A stretch of DNA of 64,000 nt from Actibacterium lipolyticum. GTDB lineage: Bacteria > Pseudomonadota > Alphaproteobacteria > Rhodobacterales > Rhodobacteraceae. The translations under genes and the position numbers were made by a program. The notes below the pieces were generated by a model, which did no database searches, was not told the DNA's origin, and worked only from the letters and a program-made list of their open reading frames with translations. The stretch is from NCBI RefSeq assembly GCF_900184935.1, contig NZ_FXYE01000004.1, positions 55,264 through 119,263 of the forward strand, in the 5' to 3' direction. Numbering within the stretch: position 1 is the stretch's first letter; every line of letters begins with the position of its first letter. Shown one piece after another: positions 18,663 to 28,121 of this stretch.

Positions 18663-19774
18663 TGTGGTTGTCCTTCGGTTTCAAATGCGCGGCACCCTTC
18701 GACAAGGGCAAGGATTGCAAGGGATTGCCCGTATGCTGTCGGCTCGATCGAGATGTCGCGATAATGTTGCAAGTCGTGGCCCATGCGCGTGCCGTAGCTG
18801 ACGCCCTGCACGACCCCATTTTCATCAACGGATGCAACAACAGCGTTAAGCGCACGCAGCCCGGCGTCTTTCCAGCTGGACGGGCCGATGCCCAGTCGCG
18901 CGGCCTTTAGCAGCCCATAAGCAATTCCTGCCGTCGCCGAGGTTTCAAGATAGCTGTCGGGTTCATCCAACAGGGTGTGCCACATGCCGCTTTTGTCTTG
19001 CAGCGGTAACAGCGCGTTGACCTGATCCTTCAGGACTTCGGCCAAAAACCCGCGGACAGATCCAGACACTTCGGCAAGCGCAAAAAGATCAACGATACCG
19101 GCGGTGATCCACGCATTACCGCGCGCCCAACGTGCATTTGCGAAGTTGTGGCGGCCGTTGAAGGTCCAGCCGTGAAACCACAGACCGGTTTCACGATCCG
19201 CAAGGAACTGGGTGTGCAGCAGGAACTGTTTTTCGGCCTCATCAACCAATTCGCGCCGACCGGATGCCTGCCCATAAGCCGCCAGAAAAAGCGCGACCAT
19301 GTACAGTGTGTCGTCCCAGATTTCACCATCGTTAAGCTTGTCGGAAACATCGTGCTGAAAGCCGTCGAACGCGGTCCGTGCGCCGGTTGCCATAAGCTTG
19401 TTCGCCCAGTCGTCCAGCACACGACCATGTGCCGGGTCCCGCGTTTTGTCCCAATAAAGAGCCAGCGCAAGCATCGGCGCAGTTGTGTTCACATTCTGAG
19501 GGGGCAGGCCCTTTGCTATCGCGTTCGCGTACCACTCTTTCAAAAGCGTACCCAGATCGTCACTGTAATCCCGCGCTTCCCACAATTGGGCGATCCCAAA
19601 AAGGCCAACGCCCTGCGGCCATTCCCAACTGTCAAAGCTGATGTAATCGCCCGCGGTTCCGTCAAGATTAGGCTCGTCAAAGCGGCCTTCGTCAGACAGG
19701 TGCGTCAGTCCGGTTACCAGCTGATCAAGCACGGCGTGCATTGGAAAAGGCATTTTTGGTGAAGCTGTATTCAT
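18659..19774 (-). CDS. GH105 unsaturated uronyl hydrolase
   Basis: A 371-residue alpha/alpha-barrel hydrolase of the YteR/RhiN (GH105) type. Signature blocks are WEWPQGV at 50-56, WDDTLYM at 153-159 (the family's catalytic Asp region) and RWARGNAW at 215-222. These enzymes remove an unsaturated uronic acid from the non-reducing end of lyase products of rhamnogalacturonan or ulvan-like chains. No signal peptide is seen with the chosen start (ATG 19774 after GGGGGA), so it acts in the cytosol after ABC import. It is first in the operon and feeds KduI. Confidence 0.9.
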   Translation of the reverse strand: MNTASPKMPFPMHAVLDQLVTGLTHLSDEGRFDEPNLDGTAGDYISFDSWEWPQGVGLFGIAQLWEARDYSDDLGTLLKEWYANAIAKGLPPQNVNTTAPMLALALYWDKTRDPAHGRVLDDWANKLMATGARTAFDGFQHDVSDKLNDGEIWDDTLYMVALFLAAYGQASGRRELVDEAEKQFLLHTQFLADRETGLWFHGWTFNGRHNFANARWARGNAWITAGIVDLFALAEVSGSVRGFLAEVLKDQVNALLPLQDKSGMWHTLLDEPDSYLETSATAGIAYGLLKAARLGIGPSSWKDAGLRALNAVVASVDENGVVQGVSYGTRMGHDLQHYRDISIEPTAYGQSLAILALVEGCRAFETEGQPQ

Positions 19775-19811
19775 AAATCCCCCTGTGCAAACGGGATACA
19801 ACATGCAACTA

Positions 19812-19821
19812 ATTGCGCAAT
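19812..19821. promoter_or_regulatory. ATTGCGCAAT palindrome, candidate LacI-type operator
   Basis: A perfect 10-bp palindrome with a central CpG in the 89-bp divergent region between GH105 and the lacI-type gene. TGCA-containing half-sites recur at 19834 and 19847. The architecture fits autoregulation by the adjacent LacI protein plus control of the leftward uronate operon. Confidence 0.45.
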
Positions 19822-19863
19822 CTGTAATTTTATTGCATAAAGCTTGTGCATTGAGAGAATCTG

Positions 19864-20880
19864 ATGGCATCAACTAAACGCACCCGCATTGCCGACATTG
19901 CCAAACAGGTTGGCGTATCCACGGCGACCGTATCGCGCGCTCTTTCGGGTGGCGGATACGTGCGTGACGACGTGGCCGCGCGCATCCGCACCGCAGCGTT
20001 AGAGATGAATTACCGCGTGCCGCAGAACCTGATCGGGCATAAGGTACTGCTTGCTGCATCGCATGATGCGATGATCGATTTTCAGCGAAGCCAGTTCACC
20101 ATGTACGTGTTGGAAGGGCTGCGTGATCGCGCGCAAAAGTTGAATATCCAGATCGAAAACTACACGTTCCAATCGTCGGACCCGAATTCCGAACTTCGCG
20201 ACAAAGTTGCCTCGGACGATTTTCTAGGGGTGCTGTTGCTAACGGTTGACGACGCGCTGTTGGATTTTGCGCAAAACTTGGCGTGCCCGGTGACGCTGGT
20301 GAACGGTGACGACCCTGAAATGCTGCTTAGTTCGGTTTCGCCGTGCAACAGATCCGCCGCAGCGATGGCCACCAAGCACCTTGTCGATCTGAACCACGAA
20401 CGCATTTTGTTTCTAACCAAATCGGGCCGCAGAACCATCCAGCGCCGCCAAGAGGGCTGGCAAGATGTGATGGGCGCGCGGTTCGACCCAAACCTTGTTG
20501 TCGAGGCCGCCGACTGGACAGCCGAGGCTGCGCAAATCGCGATTCATAAGGCGCTTAAAGACGGTTTGGAATTCACTGGTGTTGTTGCGGCTGGGGATAT
20601 TCTGGCGGCTGGCGCGCTTGTTGCGCTTAATCAGGCGGGCTTCAAGGTTCCCGACGACATGTCGGTTATTGGGATCGATGGCCTTCCACAGGGGGAGTAT
20701 CTTTCCCCACCGCTGACGTCGGTCGCCATTCCGATGCAGGCGGTCGGCGCGCTGTCACTCGACCTGATATGCGAATCCGCAAAGTACCTAGAAACCGACA
20801 TTCGTTTGCCTGTTCGACGGATCGAGCTTGCCTGTAAACTGGCGCCACGCGAAACCACGGGCAAGAACAAAGGCGGCTAG
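19864..20880 (+). CDS. LacI-family regulator of the uronate locus
   Basis: A 338-residue LacI/GalR repressor. The N-terminal helix-turn-helix (IADIAKQVGVSTATVSRALS, about 9-28) and hinge are followed by a periplasmic-binding-protein-like effector domain (GVVAAGDILAAGALVALNQ, VIGIDGLPQGEYLSPPLTSV). It is divergent from GH105-kduI-ABC-kduD and likely represses them until a uronate intermediate appears. The ATG at 19864 is preceded by GAGAGAA. Confidence 0.9.
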   Translation: MASTKRTRIADIAKQVGVSTATVSRALSGGGYVRDDVAARIRTAALEMNYRVPQNLIGHKVLLAASHDAMIDFQRSQFTMYVLEGLRDRAQKLNIQIENYTFQSSDPNSELRDKVASDDFLGVLLLTVDDALLDFAQNLACPVTLVNGDDPEMLLSSVSPCNRSAAAMATKHLVDLNHERILFLTKSGRRTIQRRQEGWQDVMGARFDPNLVVEAADWTAEAAQIAIHKALKDGLEFTGVVAAGDILAAGALVALNQAGFKVPDDMSVIGIDGLPQGEYLSPPLTSVAIPMQAVGALSLDLICESAKYLETDIRLPVRRIELACKLAPRETTGKNKGG

Positions 20881-20940
20881 GCTCAAGTTGCTGGTAAGAT
20901 ATGTTATGTAAATAATTGTCTCTTCATTGGTCATATTAGC

Positions 20941-20972
20941 GGCTTGCGGAAGCTAAACAGCCCCCGCAAGCC
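20941..20972. terminator. Hairpin between lacI and FAH-family genes
   Basis: GGCTTGCGG (20941-20949) pairs with CCGCAAGCC (20964-20972), a 9-bp perfect stem with a 14-nt loop. It lies between two convergent genes. There is no strong T-tract, so it is a candidate bidirectional terminator only. Confidence 0.5.
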
Positions 20973-20982
20973 AGTTGATATG

Positions 20983-21831
20983 TTAGGCGTCCTGACCGAC
21001 GTTCTGACGTTGTGTGCCAAGCCCTTCGATGGACAGTTCCATTACATCGCCATTCTTCAGGTATACGGGTTCAGGCTTGATCCCCATCCCAACACCCGGA
21101 GGCGTCCCGGTAGAGATGACATCGCCCGGATGCAGCGTGAACAGATGGCTAAGGTGTTCGATGATTTCGGCAACCGTAAAGATCATCGTGTTGGTGTGCC
21201 CGGTCTGCATACGCTTGCCGTTCACATCCAAATGCATCGCCAGGTTCTGAGGGTCGCTTACTTCGTCCCGTGTGACCAGCCATGGGCCGGTTGGGCCGAA
21301 GGTGTCGCAGCTTTTGCCTTTGGTCCACTGACCGGTCAGCTGTGTCTGATAGTGGCGTTCTGAAACGTCATTGATCACGCAATAGCCCGCAACATAGTCC
21401 AGCGCGTCTTCTTTGCTGACGTATTTGGCGGCTTTGCCGATGACCACGCCCAGTTCGACCTCCCAATCAGTGTGGGTCGATCCGCGTGGGATCATCACAT
21501 CGTCATTCGGCCCCACCACGGCGGAACTGGCCTTCATGAACAAAATCGGATGTTCAGGGATCGCCGCACCTGTTTCGGCCGCGTGGTCGGAATAGTTCAG
21601 ACCGATACAGCAGAATTTGCCGATCTGACCCACGCATGGGCCAAGGCGCGGGTTGCCTTCGACCAATGGCAGGTCAGCAGGGTTCAGCGCGCGCAGTTTG
21701 GCAAGCCCTTCGTCCGACAGCACATCGCCCGAAATATCGCCAACAACACCCGACAGATCGCGCAAGCCGCCCTCAGCGTCCAGCATTCCGGGTTTTTCGG
21801 CTCCGGCATCTCCAAAACGCAGTAGTTTCAT
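20983..21831 (-). CDS. FAH-family hydrolase, probable 2,4-diketo-3-deoxy-sugar-acid hydrolase
   Basis: A 282-residue fumarylacetoacetate-hydrolase-fold protein. CIGLNYSDHA and the metal-ligand region (WEVELGVVIG, VINDVSER) are intact. Together with the SDR next door it resembles the pair in non-phosphorylated L-fucose/L-rhamnose breakdown, where a 2,4-diketo-3-deoxy acid is hydrolysed to pyruvate plus lactate; a pentonate analogue would give pyruvate plus glycolate. It ends the TRAP operon, 27 bp after the SDR. The exact substrate is inferred. Confidence 0.8.
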   Translation of the reverse strand: MKLLRFGDAGAEKPGMLDAEGGLRDLSGVVGDISGDVLSDEGLAKLRALNPADLPLVEGNPRLGPCVGQIGKFCCIGLNYSDHAAETGAAIPEHPILFMKASSAVVGPNDDVMIPRGSTHTDWEVELGVVIGKAAKYVSKEDALDYVAGYCVINDVSERHYQTQLTGQWTKGKSCDTFGPTGPWLVTRDEVSDPQNLAMHLDVNGKRMQTGHTNTMIFTVAEIIEHLSHLFTLHPGDVISTGTPPGVGMGIKPEPVYLKNGDVMELSIEGLGTQRQNVGQDA

Positions 21832-21858
21832 AGTCTTTCCTTTTCTTCAGAATTCTGT

Positions 21859-22602
21859 TCAGCCGGACCAGCCGCCATCAATCACGTGTGGCTGCCCGGT
21901 GGTAAAGCCGCTTTCGTCGCTGGCAAGGTACACAACAAGTGCGGCAATCTCTTCTGCTTTGGCAACGCGGCCCATGGGCTGGCGCGAAACGAATTGCTTC
22001 AGCGCCTCTTCGTACGATCCAACCTCTTCGCCCAATGCCTTTACGCGGTCATGCCAGCTGGGGCTTTCAACCGTGCCGGGGCAGATGCAGTTACAGCGAA
22101 TGCCCTTGGTGATATAATCGATCGCGACGGATTTCGTCATGCCGATTACGGCCGCTTTGGTGGTGCCATAGATGAACCGGTTCGGCGCACCGATGATGCT
22201 GGAACAGGCCGAAGACATGTTGATGATCGAACCGTTCCCGCGTTCTAACATGCCCGGAAGTGCCGCGCGGATGGTGCGAAACATCGACCGGACGTTAAGA
22301 TCAAACGCGAAATCCCATTCGTCGTCTGTGGCGTCCAAGACCGTGCCGTGATGCACGAAGCCGGCACAGTTGAACAGCACGTCAGGCTGTGCCCGCGCCA
22401 CGCCCTTGTTCACGCTGTCTGTGTCGCGCGCGTCCAGTACGAATGCCTCAATCCCGTCGCCATCCAGACCTTCTAGCGCGGCTTCGTTCACGTCGGTTGC
22501 AAAAACCTGCGCGCCTTCCGACGCCATAGCCAATGCAGTTGCCCGTCCGATACCCTGCCCCGCTGCCGTCACAAGGGCGCGTTTGCCAGTAAGCCGTCCC
22601 AT
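21859..22602 (-). CDS. SDR, 2-keto-3-deoxy-L-fuconate dehydrogenase-like
   Basis: A 247-residue SDR. TAAGQGIG forms the nucleotide loop and YGTTK the catalytic Tyr/Lys. CNCICPGTV and the ending FTTGQPHVIDGGW match enzymes oxidising 2-keto-3-deoxy-sugar acids at C4. AGGAGG directly abuts an upstream ATG (22608), so the second ATG at 22602, at normal spacing, is the better start. It supplies the diketo substrate for the FAH hydrolase downstream. Confidence 0.8.
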   Translation of the reverse strand: MGRLTGKRALVTAAGQGIGRATALAMASEGAQVFATDVNEAALEGLDGDGIEAFVLDARDTDSVNKGVARAQPDVLFNCAGFVHHGTVLDATDDEWDFAFDLNVRSMFRTIRAALPGMLERGNGSIINMSSACSSIIGAPNRFIYGTTKAAVIGMTKSVAIDYITKGIRCNCICPGTVESPSWHDRVKALGEEVGSYEEALKQFVSRQPMGRVAKAEEIAALVVYLASDESGFTTGQPHVIDGGWSG

Positions 22603-22675
22603 ATTCATCCTCCTGTCAAAGGTCCGCCGGACCCCAATCTTGTGTTTCGAATTTCTGTGATCGTCGCACCAGCCC

Positions 22676-23590
22676 CTAAGGCGGCGCGATCTTTGGGCCA
22701 GCGTGGCGGCGGTTTTGCCGTTCGCGATGCCAGATATAGGTGCCAGCCGCGATGATGATCAGCCCGCCGCCAAGCGTCCAAATGGTTGGCCACGTGTCAA
22801 AAAAAACGATCCCGGACACAGCGGCCAAAATGATCTGGATATAGATCACCGGCGCAAGAATTGACGCCTCGGCCCAGCGATGCGCAGAGGTGACAAGGAT
22901 ATGCCCTGTGCCGCCGAATATCCCGATCAGGAAAAAGAATGCCCACGACCCCGCCGTATCCGGCCATACCCAAACAGAGAACGCAAACGGCGCAAGGCAT
23001 ACCGTCGCCAACCCCGAGGCCCAAAGCTGACTTGTTGCGTTGCTTTCAATCCCGGCCAACAAGCGGGTCATGACGAAGTACAAAGAGGCAAGGCAAAGCG
23101 CGCCAAGGTTCAGGAACATCGCCGGGTGAAACCCTTCGCCCCAAGGCTGCATCACGAACAGCACCCCGAAAAAGCCGACGCACACGGCCACGATGCGGTG
23201 AATGCCTACCTTTTCGCCCAAAATCGGGATCGACAGCAGGGTCACCACAATCGGCCCGGCAAACATGATCGTCGTCGTCACGGTGATCGGCAGGTACCTA
23301 AGCGCCGTGAAATTCAACGCAGTGCTTCCGAACAAAAACACCGAACGCAAAATCTGTTTTCGCGGGGCGTTGGAACGGATGGCATCCAAACCTTCACGCG
23401 GCAGGAAGATCACCGCCGACATTGCGAAATGCATGAAGTAACGCGCGAACACCACCTGCAACGCGGGCAGTCCGGCAAGGACCAGCCATTTTGCCGATGT
23501 GTCGATCATGGTGAAAAAGAAAACCGCCCCGGCCATTGCCGCAAGGCCCAGTGCCGTACGCTCTTCTCTGGGGGCAACGGGGTGTGACAT
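22676..23590 (-). CDS. DMT-superfamily (EamA) transporter
   Basis: A 304-residue inner-membrane protein with about ten hydrophobic segments in two EamA repeats (LRYLPITVTTTIMFAGPIVVTL is typical of the first). Members export or import metabolites. Substrate is unknown. It lies inside the acid-sugar operon between the PhyH and SDR genes, so it may export an overflow product or move the substrate itself. The ribosome-binding site is weak. Confidence 0.82.
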   Translation of the reverse strand: MSHPVAPREERTALGLAAMAGAVFFFTMIDTSAKWLVLAGLPALQVVFARYFMHFAMSAVIFLPREGLDAIRSNAPRKQILRSVFLFGSTALNFTALRYLPITVTTTIMFAGPIVVTLLSIPILGEKVGIHRIVAVCVGFFGVLFVMQPWGEGFHPAMFLNLGALCLASLYFVMTRLLAGIESNATSQLWASGLATVCLAPFAFSVWVWPDTAGSWAFFFLIGIFGGTGHILVTSAHRWAEASILAPVIYIQIILAAVSGIVFFDTWPTIWTLGGGLIIIAAGTYIWHRERQNRRHAGPKIAPP

Positions 23591-23637
23591 TGGCTAGCGC
23601 CTTCGCCCTTCGGTAATCTGTTTCACGGTGTTCAGCA

Positions 23638-24579
23638 TCAGGCACACGCTGGTGCGTCAGAGGTCCAACGATGAATCGGGATGTGTGCCTTCTGGGCCAA
23701 GGCCGCGCGCGCGTCTTCCCACATGCCACGCCATTCTTGCCAATCATCCAGCCCAGCACCGGGGTTGGCGGCAGAACGAGCAACAAATTCGGGGAAATGC
23801 GACCGGCCTGTTGGCTGACCACTGACGTTATAACGAATGTCGAATGACCACCGGAATTTTTCAGACGTGTTGTCACGCGATGCATGGGGTGTCAGCGGGT
23901 GGAAAATGACCGCGCCGCCTGCCTTTACCGGCAAAGGCGTCGCTTTGCTCAGGTCCAGACAGCCGTCGGCAATCGCCGTCTGTTTTTTTGGGCAATGCGG
24001 GTACATCTGCGGACGGCCGGGGATCACTTGCAGGCATCCGTTTTCAAGGGTTGCGTCCGTGATGGCCAGCCAAACGGTCACCATCTGCGTGCTGTCGCTT
24101 TCTTCCAGCGCGACAGCGCGGTCCTGGTGCCAGTCGGTTGCCGTGATGTGCGCGCGCGCTTCTTCGTTATCCAAAGTGACCGATGGAGGCTTCAGCCGAA
24201 CATGTTGGATCGGGTTCGATGTGATTTCTGGCCCAATCAGATCTTCGACCAGATCCAACAGCCCCGCATTGGTCACCATGTCGAACACCGCAGGGCCAAA
24301 GTGGAAGGGGCAATCCGCCGCGATTTCATCACCCGGCAGGGAAATATCCATCGGCTGGAACCAATCACAGCCCGCCTTATAACTGGTCAGCAGCTTTTCA
24401 AAGAAATCGCCCTGTGGCGCGGGCACCCGCCCTTGGGCATGCCAATCGGCGTAAAGGCGATCCAGCAGATCACTGTATTCCGCACGCACACGTTCCAAAA
24501 GGTCGGTGGGCAGGACATCTGGAACAACCAGATAGCCTTCGTTTTCGAACTGTTCGTGTTGGGCTTGGGTTAGTCTCAT
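23638..24579 (-). CDS. Phytanoyl-CoA dioxygenase (PhyH) family protein
   Basis: A 313-residue Fe(II)/2-oxoglutarate-type oxygenase. The HxD iron-binding pair is His151/Asp153 (DWHQDRA); the distal His is most likely His232, and an Arg around 243 may bind 2-oxoglutarate. PhyH members hydroxylate or demethylate diverse small molecules. The ATG overlaps the stop of the enolase-superfamily dehydratase gene, so it is co-translated with an acid-sugar enzyme and probably modifies the same substrate, for example by removing a methyl ether or hydroxylating it. This role is inference. Confidence 0.8.
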   Translation of the reverse strand: MRLTQAQHEQFENEGYLVVPDVLPTDLLERVRAEYSDLLDRLYADWHAQGRVPAPQGDFFEKLLTSYKAGCDWFQPMDISLPGDEIAADCPFHFGPAVFDMVTNAGLLDLVEDLIGPEITSNPIQHVRLKPPSVTLDNEEARAHITATDWHQDRAVALEESDSTQMVTVWLAITDATLENGCLQVIPGRPQMYPHCPKKQTAIADGCLDLSKATPLPVKAGGAVIFHPLTPHASRDNTSEKFRWSFDIRYNVSGQPTGRSHFPEFVARSAANPGAGLDDWQEWRGMWEDARAALAQKAHIPIHRWTSDAPACA

Positions 24580-25661
24580 GCGCGTACACTTTCCAGTTTG
24601 CCCCAGTCAAAATTGACCCCGTGGCCGGGCCGTTCCGGAGCGATCGCAAAACCGTCGCGGATCTCAAGTGGATCCTCCACAAAATTTTCCAGCCCGAAAC
24701 CATGCGCCTCTAGGTAGGATCGGTTCGGACATGCTGCCAAAAGCTGAACGGTGATGTCATGGGCGCCGTGGCTGGTGACAGGCAGGTGAAATGCCTCGGC
24801 CAGATGGGCGATTTTCATGAATGGAGTGACGCCACCGCAGTTGGTCACGTCAGGTTCGGGGAAAGTTACCCCACCTTCGATGGCTGTGCGGAAATCCCAA
24901 ACCGTGCGCAGGTTTTCCCCGCTGGCAATCGGAATACCACCATCGCGTAAGATGCGCGCGTGACCGGCCGGGTCATCGGGTGGAATAGGCTCTTCGAACC
25001 AAGTCAGGTCAAACCCCTGCAAGGCCTTGGCCAACCGAACCGCGCCATCGACGGTAAACTTCATGTTGGCATCAACCATCAGCGGCAGGTCGTCACCAAA
25101 AGCTTCGCGCATCGCGGCAACCTTGGCGACATCCTCTGACATGCGATCCCGGCCCACCTTCATCTTGATGGCCCGGTGCCCCTTGGCGAAATTTGCGTGG
25201 GTCTGGTCGATCAGCTCTGCCGCTGTCAGATCCAGATCAATACCGCCCGCATAACAGGGCACGTTGGGATCAAACCCGCCAAGCAACCGCCACAGCGGCA
25301 TGTTGGCGCGCTTTGCTTTCAAATCCCACAGCGCCATATCCAGCGCCGACAGGGCGAACACTGTTGGCCCGCCCCGTCCGCCATAGTGAAAGGCCCACCA
25401 CATATCCTTCCAGATCGCTTCGATCAGGTCGGCGTCGCGGCCTTTCACACGCGGAGCCATTTCGCGGCCCAGAATGTCGGCAATTGCGCCGCCATTCACA
25501 CCGCAGCTGAAGGTGTATCCAACACCTTCGGCCCCGTCTGCATCGATAACCCGCGCAGTCACCACCTCGAACCCGGCCATTGCGCCATGCATGCTGTCTT
25601 CCAACACACGCGGAAGCGGGATCAGGTAATGGTCTGCGCGGACTTTTTCGATGCGTGCCAT
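24576..25661 (-). CDS. Enolase-superfamily acid-sugar dehydratase (mandelate racemase subgroup)
   Basis: A 361-residue enzyme. Active-site residues are in place: Lys166/Lys168 (KMK), metal ligands Asp197, Glu223 and Glu249, and His298 acting with Asp271. This KxK plus His-Asp arrangement is that of sugar-acid dehydratases. It should form a 2-keto-3-deoxy acid from an aldonate or similar imported by the TRAP system, and pass it to the SDR and FAH hydrolase. The AGGTGA ribosome-binding site supports the start. Which sugar acid is used cannot be told from sequence alone. Confidence 0.85.
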   Translation of the reverse strand: MARIEKVRADHYLIPLPRVLEDSMHGAMAGFEVVTARVIDADGAEGVGYTFSCGVNGGAIADILGREMAPRVKGRDADLIEAIWKDMWWAFHYGGRGGPTVFALSALDMALWDLKAKRANMPLWRLLGGFDPNVPCYAGGIDLDLTAAELIDQTHANFAKGHRAIKMKVGRDRMSEDVAKVAAMREAFGDDLPLMVDANMKFTVDGAVRLAKALQGFDLTWFEEPIPPDDPAGHARILRDGGIPIASGENLRTVWDFRTAIEGGVTFPEPDVTNCGGVTPFMKIAHLAEAFHLPVTSHGAHDITVQLLAACPNRSYLEAHGFGLENFVEDPLEIRDGFAIAPERPGHGVNFDWGKLESVRA

Positions 25662-25668
25662 GTATCAC

Positions 25669-27270
25669 CTATAAGAAGATGGTGATAATTGGCGGCCAGA
25701 TCAGCAGCACAGACAACGCACACAGTTGAAGCGCGATGAACGGCAGGAACCCGCGGAAGATATCCGTAAGAGAGATATCGGGCGGAGCCACTGATTTAAG
25801 GTAGAACGCAGCCGGACCAAATGGCGGCGACAAGAAGCTGACCTGCATGTTCATACAGAACACCACACCGAACCAAATCGGGATATAGCGTGGATCAACA
25901 TGGCCCAAGAACCCAATCTCTTCCGCTGGAAGGCGAACGACGATTGGCAGGAACACCGGCATAATCAGCAACACGATGCCGACCCAGTCCATGAACATAC
26001 CCATGATCAGGAACACGACCATCATCACTAGGATAATGCCCATTGTCGGCAGTTCGGCCCCGACAATCAGGTTGGCCACGTAAGTCGGCCCACCGACCAG
26101 CGTATACGCCGCCGCAAGGGCCGCCGCACCGATGGTCACCCAGATGATCGTACCCGTGGAAAGCAACGTGCGCATCAGGCTGTCCCACACGATGTCAAAG
26201 GTCATTTCGCGCCGGACAAGGCCGATGACGAACACAGCGACAACGCCCATACCCGCAGCTTCGGTAATGCCCGTGATACCGCCATAGATGGAGCCCAGAA
26301 CAACCCCGATCACAATGATCGGCGCGATCAGGCCCTTACCCATTTCCCAGCCCTTCGACGTCCGCTCGCGGCCGACAACGAACTGGATCAGGATCAGCGC
26401 AAAGGCAAACGTCCCGATAATCCATGGGATGTCCGTGACCATGCCCAGTGGGATTGGATCTTGCCCCTCGCGCACGGCATTGGCGCCGGTCAGGGTAAAG
26501 AACACAGCCCGCGCGAACAACACGCCTGCCGCCCACAGTGTGAATTTGGACAGGAAGCCAAGGAACATCAGGCCCTTGTCGCTGCCGTCTGGGTCACCCG
26601 GCTCTGCCGGTGGAAGTGGCGCAAGCGAATGGTTCATCCGCGTACGGATCACGATGTACAGGATGAAGAACGTCGCCAGCATGAAACCGGGCAAGAACGA
26701 CGCCGTAAACAACGCCTTGATCGAGGTTTCCGTGACCAGACCATAGAAGATTAGAACGATCGACGGTGGGATCATCGTGCCCAACGAACCCGACGCACAG
26801 ATCGTGCCGATTGCAAGGTTGCGGTCATAGCCCAAGCGCAACATCTGCGGCAGCGCGATAAGGCCCAACAGAACCACCTCGCCCCCGATGATGCCCGACA
26901 TGGCGGCCATGATCACAGCCATGATCGAGGTCACAATCGCGATGCCACCACGCGTGCGGCTAAGCCAGACGTTCAGTGACGAATACATATCCCTTGCGAT
27001 GCCAGATCGTTCCAGCAATGCCGCCATAAAGATAAATAACGGGACAGATATTAGAACATAGTTCGTCATCTGCCGGTAAACCGCCTGCCCCAGCACCGAC
27101 AAGGGGCCGCGGCCGAAGTCACCGAACAGAAGGGATGCATCAAACTTCAACATCAGGGTGACAACCGCAAGGAACGCAGACGCGAACCCCAGCGGCATGC
27201 CGATTGCCAACAAGGCAAACATCCCCAGGAGAATGATAAGACTAAGGGTGCCGATATCGACCACGATCAC
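25669..27270 (-). CDS. dctM: TRAP transporter large permease (DctM), enlarged
   Basis: A 533-residue polytopic protein. Motifs such as GIIGGEVVLLGLIALPQML and GSLGTMIPPSIVLI are typical of DctM. It is about 100 residues longer than the usual 425-430, because of an insert around 210-330 carrying a hydrophilic stretch (PPAEPGDPDGSDKG) and extra membrane segments. The GTG start at 27270 overlaps the small-permease stop (GTGA) and follows GAGGAG at proper spacing. It imports an acid sugar with sodium. Confidence 0.92.
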   Translation of the reverse strand: MIVVDIGTLSLIILLGMFALLAIGMPLGFASAFLAVVTLMLKFDASLLFGDFGRGPLSVLGQAVYRQMTNYVLISVPLFIFMAALLERSGIARDMYSSLNVWLSRTRGGIAIVTSIMAVIMAAMSGIIGGEVVLLGLIALPQMLRLGYDRNLAIGTICASGSLGTMIPPSIVLIFYGLVTETSIKALFTASFLPGFMLATFFILYIVIRTRMNHSLAPLPPAEPGDPDGSDKGLMFLGFLSKFTLWAAGVLFARAVFFTLTGANAVREGQDPIPLGMVTDIPWIIGTFAFALILIQFVVGRERTSKGWEMGKGLIAPIIVIGVVLGSIYGGITGITEAAGMGVVAVFVIGLVRREMTFDIVWDSLMRTLLSTGTIIWVTIGAAALAAAYTLVGGPTYVANLIVGAELPTMGIILVMMVVFLIMGMFMDWVGIVLLIMPVFLPIVVRLPAEEIGFLGHVDPRYIPIWFGVVFCMNMQVSFLSPPFGPAAFYLKSVAPPDISLTDIFRGFLPFIALQLCALSVLLIWPPIITIFL

Positions 27271-28076
27271 TTCTCCTCAAGTGTGCGACGGATGTTTTCG
27301 ATCTCGACTTCGTCGATTTCGTCCATTGGGGTGTGGTGTTCTTTTTCTTTGTTCCAATCCGCGATCAGGTTTGACACGGCTTGGATACAGACCAAGACAA
27401 CGATGATCAGCAACGCTGGCTTGATGATGCCCGGAATGGGTGGATCCCACGCAGTGCCGAAGGTCTCCATCCGCATAAAGCGGTTCTTGGCATCGGTATA
27501 ACCGCCCCAAACAAGCGAGAAGGTGAAAGCAACGATCAGCAGAACAGAGATCGTATCCGATACTTTCTGCATCCAACGCGGCATCATGTCATAGATGATG
27601 TAAATCCGGATATGGCTGCGCTGCTGCATGGCGTAAAGACCGGCAAGCAGGAACACGAACGAGGCGACCCAAAGGGATAGCTCATTTGCCCAAAGCGTGG
27701 GCTTGGAAAAGACATAGCGCGAGACGACTTCGTAAAACATCACCAGGACGACGAAGGCGACCATAACCATCGCCATGCGTCCCAGAACGATGGACACAAG
27801 GTCAAAGAAACCGTCCGGTTCGCTTTCAATCGCCCCTTTCGTGTCCGACAGGAACAGTGATCCGAACAACAGCGCCAAGCCAAAGCTGGCCAGTGCCAGT
27901 TGCACCAAAGGGCGCCCTGCGGGGCGGATCATTTCGAACATGCCATAGGCATCTTCGACAAGAAATTGCTGAGCGAGAAGCCAGAGATAAAGAAGCGCTG
28001 AAAGCGCGATGAAACCGATCATCGCATTTTTGACTGGGCCGCGCATTCGCCCAAGCCATAAGGAATTTGTGTTCAT
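27267..28076 (-). CDS. dctQ: TRAP transporter small permease (DctQ), enlarged
   Basis: A 269-residue membrane protein. The usual four-helix DctQ core lies from about residue 100 (VVSRYVFSKPTLWANELSLW). It is preceded by about 90 extra residues with two more membrane segments. Typical DctQ proteins are 160-200 residues. The start at 28076 follows GGGGAGG. The large-permease gene overlaps the stop, and the binding-protein gene lies upstream across a hairpin. Confidence 0.88.
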   Translation of the reverse strand: MNTNSLWLGRMRGPVKNAMIGFIALSALLYLWLLAQQFLVEDAYGMFEMIRPAGRPLVQLALASFGLALLFGSLFLSDTKGAIESEPDGFFDLVSIVLGRMAMVMVAFVVLVMFYEVVSRYVFSKPTLWANELSLWVASFVFLLAGLYAMQQRSHIRIYIIYDMMPRWMQKVSDTISVLLIVAFTFSLVWGGYTDAKNRFMRMETFGTAWDPPIPGIIKPALLIIVVLVCIQAVSNLIADWNKEKEHHTPMDEIDEVEIENIRRTLEEK

Positions 28077-28121
28077 TTCAGGCCTCCCCACCTGCAAACG
28101 TTCCGTTTTGTACGTTCAAGA

